This document shows positions 60,100 to 64,000 of a DNA stretch of 64,000 bases, piece by piece. The position numbers and the translations under genes were made by a program. The stretch is from Carnegiea gigantea (Eukaryota; Streptophyta; Magnoliopsida; Caryophyllales; Cactaceae): positions 1-64,000 of the forward strand of contig JAKOGI010000539.1 of NCBI GenBank assembly GCA_029747015.1. The letters run 5' to 3'. The first letter of the stretch is position 1; each line of letters starts with the position of its first letter. Under the pieces are notes generated by a model that was not told the DNA's origin, searched no databases, and was given only the letters and a program-made list of their open reading frames with translations.

Positions 60100-60372
60100 G
60101 AACAAAAATTTTACAAAATTTTGATAACTTCATAAATTATCACACATTAGTTACGTTCTTATTATTTTAACTCACTTCAACCCACCACATAAAAAATATA
60201 CCAACTTCAACCGACTTCAACCAACATCAACCCACTTCAACCTATTTCAACCTATTTCAACCCACCTCAAAAAAAAAAAAAACCAACTTCAACCTACCTC
60301 AACCCACTTCAACATACTTGAACCTACTTCACCCTTTTACCCACCCAATTTACCCACGAAAAGAACAGAGCC
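60100..60372. repeat. Right arm of fold-back element
   Basis: Reverse complement of 58587-58870, including the ATAAATTATCACACATTAGT block (60131-60150) and CAACTTCAACC units, ending in the terminal inverted repeat. Confidence 0.82.
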
Positions 60373-60375
60373 TAA

Positions 60376-61790
60376 GCATCGTAAAGGGAAAAAACATAAT
60401 ACAAGTAGAACCACAAACACATCTGCAGATTGGTTATTGTCACAATATTTATTGGATTAAATCAAAACAGATCTATCACAAAAACTTTTTATAGCAGGGG
60501 AAGTATTTGAAATCGAAGGGTAAAATATACAAATTTTGCACTAAAATTGATTTATGTGTAGGTTCTTTAATAGATTGGAGTTTTAGCAAATCATGATAAT
60601 TACAAACTGTCACACCATCCCCCCGGCCCACCCAACAAAAAAAAAAAGAAAATATAGTAATGAAAACACAGTATGTAAACATGCCAAAAATGATCATGGG
60701 ACATCTATTTGTGTAATAAAACTGCTCTAGCCAAGAAGAGGAAATCCTAGCTAAATGAGGAAGGGGAGAGCATTAAGCATCTATTTGTGTAATGAAACAG
60801 GGAAGATTAAACCAAGGATAGGTGCAACTACAAAAGTAGCTAACCTTATATGAGAAACCAGCATGCAGATGCAGAAGCACAGAGTTTGGAGAGGAGGGAG
60901 GGTGATTATGGACAGAAGAAGATGAGGACTAGTTAGGTATTTGTATCCTAAAGGTAAGGTGGACAAGTGTTATTTATACTCCCATACTTAAACCAACTGA
61001 TACCATGTAGCTACTCAATTTAGAGAGATAGGAATCTTAGAATCCATTTGGCTTTAGATTTATCCACGTGCTAAAACATTTTTTTTGGTGTAACGAAAGG
61101 ATAAAGGTTGAAGTAGCGGGATTTAAATCCGAATCTAGAACAATAATTTTTAGAAGTTTTGAAATAGCTGAGCTTATTGACATCTCTATATAGTTAGCAC
61201 TTAACAAAGTTGTGTAAAATCATAATATTTCTTTTCTTTAGAGGTTTTCTTCCTTCTTCTTTTCATTCTTTGTCTTCTTATTTTGTGTGTGGAGGGAGGG
61301 CGTTGTTAGTATATGATGTTACGAATGTTTGGTTTGTGGAGAACAAAAGCTGCATTTTTGGAAATTCGTGCCAGGTTTAAGTTGGGGATCTTTGAATAAG
61401 ATTAAATATGAAGGATTACAATAAGTCCGAAGATTAAACATTCTCACGACAAATTCTAGACACACCACATCATCTTCATTAAAATCATGTCTATCATCAT
61501 TAGATTATCTTTCCTAAATGTCAATGTGTTGTAAGCTTATAACATAACTTCATGAAGCAATTATCTATATGATGTAATTCGTTCTCTCAAGAAGATACAA
61601 ATTTGCTTATTTTTTACTGTGATATTTTGGAATGTTTCCCTATCTTATTGAAATGCTCACCAAAGGCCATGGGTGATGGTAAGTCTGAAAAGACTTTTAG
61701 ATATGAAAATATGTAGGTCACTAACCCTGATTGTGGGACCATAATCCCTAATTCTTGGACACGATGATTGATGGCGATGAGGTGAATACT
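60376..61790. other. AT-rich spacer
   Basis: No gene, RNA or clear repeat seen. Short minus frames at 60476-60697, 60781-60966 and 61614-61880 have no recognisable features. Before the fold-back insertion this DNA lay immediately upstream of the miR172 promoter. Confidence 0.45.
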
Positions 61791-61799
61791 GACTAATGT

Positions 61800-63985
61800 T
61801 AGTGAGAAACTATGGCCGTGTGCTGATGAACTAAGGGATTGGAACAAGAAGAATTTTGAGGTGGTAGGTGAGGAGATCAAGAAGCTTAAGGGGCTCTTAA
61901 AGGTGCAACGGGATGCTTTCAGTCATAAGGAGATGTTGACCTAAATTAGGGAATGGAGCCGAAAGGAGAAGATTATTTGGTGGCAATAGGTCCGGACTGA
62001 CATTTAAAAAATGGGGACTCTAATACTAGATGGGTCCATTTCAGGGCGACTATACAGAGAGCTTCTAACTCTATTGAGGATTATGTGATGAAGCCAGTAG
62101 TTTGCATTCAAACCCGAAGAAAATTGATGATATTGTTATTGAAAATTTTGCTAAGTTCTTCTCTTGTTTGGGTGGGTTGGTGCTTGATGCAGTTATTGAC
62201 GGTGTTTAACCTAGAGACATTGAGTTGATGAATGATTCCCTATGCTTACCATACACTAAATATGAGGTTGACAAGGCTTTGGAGCAAATGCGTCCTCATA
62301 AGGCTCTGAGGCCTGATAGGATTAACCTTTTGTTCTTTCAGAAGCCCTAAAGTGTGGTAGGAAATGAGGTTTCTAATTTTGTTCTGTCTATTCTTAACAG
62401 TAATTCTATCCCTCCAAAACTATATCATACTTTTGTGGCTCTCATTCCGAAAAAACCCAACTTGAGTTTTGTGGTTATTTTCGCCTTATTAGCTTATGTA
62501 ACGTGATTTATAAGCTCGTTACAAATCTAATTCCAATAGGCTTAAGTGCTTTCTACCGAGTATTATTTATAATACTAAGGCTACTTTTACCTGGGAGAGA
62601 CTCATCACTTATAATATTATTATTGCTTTTAAGGTGTTTTATGTAATAAAGCAAGATAATAATATTAGAGAGTTGACAACAATTAAGCTAGGTATGGCTA
62701 ACGCCTATGATAGTGTAGATGGGCTCTTGTAGAGGGTGTGACAATTAAGTTGGGTTTTCGAAGATCTTGGGTGGACTTGGCGATGCATTGTGTCAAGTCA
62801 GCATCCTTTTCCTTTTTGATGAATGGCATTCTAAAGGGTTGTGTCATTCTAAACCGAGAACTTAGTTAGGGGATCGCATCTCCCCATATTTTAATTTGTT
62901 CATGTTTGTCTCTAAAGACTTGTCTAGGTTGCTACAAGGGCTTCTAACTTCTTTACCATTCATGGCTATCATATATGCACTAATGCTCCGACCATTTCTC
63001 ATCTTTTCTTTTACAGATGATACTATTATTTTCGATTGCATTGAGGAAGACTAAGTTGTACCCAGTAAGGAGCTGTTGTCTAAATATGAGTGAGCTTTGG
63101 TCCATATGATCAATTATTCCAATAGTATAGTTTTTTTTAGCTGAGGAGTTAGTGCTGATATGAGGAGCCATATTCTCCATTGCTTGGGCATCAAGGAGGT
63201 TCTTTCCAATGAAAAGTATTTGGCCTCCCAACCATTGTGGATTGATCAAAGAAGAGGCCGTTTTTATATATTCTTGATTGAATTAAGTTCAAATTATCCA
63301 GCTGGACTGCTGGATAGACATACTTATTTCATGGGTAAGAAGAGAAGTGCTAATAAAGGTCATGGCCCATGTGATTCCAACCTATGCTATGAGTGTATTC
63401 AAGTTCTTATAGGAACTTTGTAATTCACTAAGTTAATAGCTCAAAATTGTGTCAGTAGAAACGTGAGGGGGGTTTGGGGTTTAAGGAGATGATAGACTCT
63501 AATGAGACTCCTTCCACAAACATTTTACGAACTTTTGAAAAATGAGGACTAAATAGTTACAAGACATGTGAAAGTTAGATATTTCTGTAATTGTAGTATT
63601 GTTAATCCTGAGTTACGAACACACTCAAGCTTCATTTGGCAAAGCATATGGGCATCCGAGACATCATTTTGAAGGGTTCGAGATGGCTTATAGAAAATTG
63701 AGATGTTGTGGATATTTGGGAAGACTGCTGGATCCCTTGTCCTTGGACTTTTTGTGTCATTACACCTAACTAAGCTACATTACTGGCGTGAAGGTTAGTT
63801 CTATTATATTGCTGATACTAGGGAATGGAATGTGACTGCTATTAGGGATCTCTTTATGCCTTTTGAAGCTGAGGACTATCCTTGATACTCCTCTTTGTAT
63901 CTTATTGCAACTTGATCAACTTATCTCATATTATACAACAAGTTGAGCTCTTATGGTTCGCTCAGCTTATCATCTCATCATGCGT
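61800..63985 (+). pseudogene. LINE reverse transcriptase relic
   Basis: Plus-strand non-LTR element ORF2 remnant in several frames: LRDWNKKNFEVVGEEIKKLK-like (61830), REWSRKEKIIWWQ (61950), YEVDKALEQMRPHKALRPD (62262, for the HKAPGPDG motif), IPKKPN (62446), LISLCNVIYKLVT-like (62490), ATFTWERLIT (62583), GMANAYDSV (62693), RELRQGD-like NRELS.GIAS (62860), LFFTDDTIIF (63005, for the FADD box) and LGIKEVLSNEKYL (63186). The C-terminal PELRTHSSFIWQSIW segment lies near 63610. There are many stops and frameshifts. 5' and 3' ends are not defined; it probably runs to or past the window edge. Confidence 0.8.
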
Positions 63986-64000
63986 GATAAGTGTGTAGCG

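Larger units (their letters stand above)
58387..60372. mobile_element. Fold-back DNA transposon (PIF/Harbinger-like ends), non-coding
   Basis: A 1,986-bp element. Its ends are perfect inverted repeats starting GGCTCTGTTCTTTTCG (58387-58407 and 60352-60372, 21 bases, then one mismatch). It is flanked by TAA on both sides (58384-58386 and 60373-60375), the 3-bp target typical of PIF/Harbinger. Long arms built of degenerate TTCAACCYAC units lead to a T-rich (58860-59320) then A-rich (59330-60090) core, so most of it can fold on itself. It encodes no transposase; its Phe/Tyr/Ile frames are low-complexity. An imperfect extra copy of the terminal sequence at about 58587 suggests one element inside another or an arm rearrangement. 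Confidence 0.8.

Noticed and set aside
58819..60133. Long frames rich in Phe, Tyr, Ile and Leu on both strands
   Set aside because: They are translations of TTTTTA/AAAAAT simple sequence in the fold-back core, open on several frames at once.

Overview
This 64 kb window is nuclear DNA from a flowering plant, probably a eudicot. The evidence is stacked Ty1/copia LTR retrotransposons, plant-type LINE relics, a TRIM, a TAA-flanked fold-back transposon and one plant microRNA hairpin. Roughly 80% is transposable element. No intact ordinary protein-coding host gene is visible.

Layout. 1-860 and 6101-8018 are old flanking DNA with a faint transposase-like relic. A short-LTR copia element (C1, + strand, 866-6095) sits inside it. 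A 464-bp TRIM (8024-8487, - strand) follows. A second short-LTR copia element (C2, - strand, 8663-12721) comes next and has lost most of gag. 12727-16856 is non-TE-like DNA holding an RRM-protein pseudogene (14634-15524, - strand). A degenerate TNT1/Tork-like copia element (C3, - strand, 16857 to about 33318) is split by a 10.9-kb Sirevirus-type element (E4, 18914-29804). A second, different Sirevirus-type element (E6, 33471-54464) is split by another copy of the E4 family (E5, 36353-47235). C1, C2, E4, E5, E6 and the TRIM all have exact 5-bp target-site duplications. C3 does not have a convincing one. By eye, LTR divergence ranks C3 (highest), then C1 and C2 (about 7-8%), E6 (about 3.5-4%), and E5 and E4 (about 1.4-1.7%), which agrees with the nesting order.

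The Sirevirus-type elements run 5' LTR, gag, pol, an extra ORF3, 3' LTR, all on the minus strand. ORF3 carries a domain resembling the 'putative plant transposon protein' family, a basic stretch and a C-terminal coiled coil. In both families ORF3 is preceded by a leader that looks like a plant gene promoter/5'UTR. Both families also place an in-frame stop codon just before the protease, in a context that looks like a 3' splice site. All copies carry nonsense or frameshift lesions.

54470-64000 is AT-rich. It has a (TG)n(TA)n microsatellite, a 5'-truncated LINE flanked by a 15-bp duplication (56508-56854), a MIR172-type microRNA hairpin on the minus strand (58098-58225), a 2-kb fold-back transposon about 100 bp upstream of that gene's likely TATA box (58387-60372), and a decayed LINE reverse transcriptase running to the window edge.

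Most notable observations: the MIR172 hairpin with the adjacent fold-back element; a fragment resembling a mitochondrial-plasmid family-B DNA polymerase lodged in the C3 integrase; and the promoter-like leader of Sirevirus ORF3.
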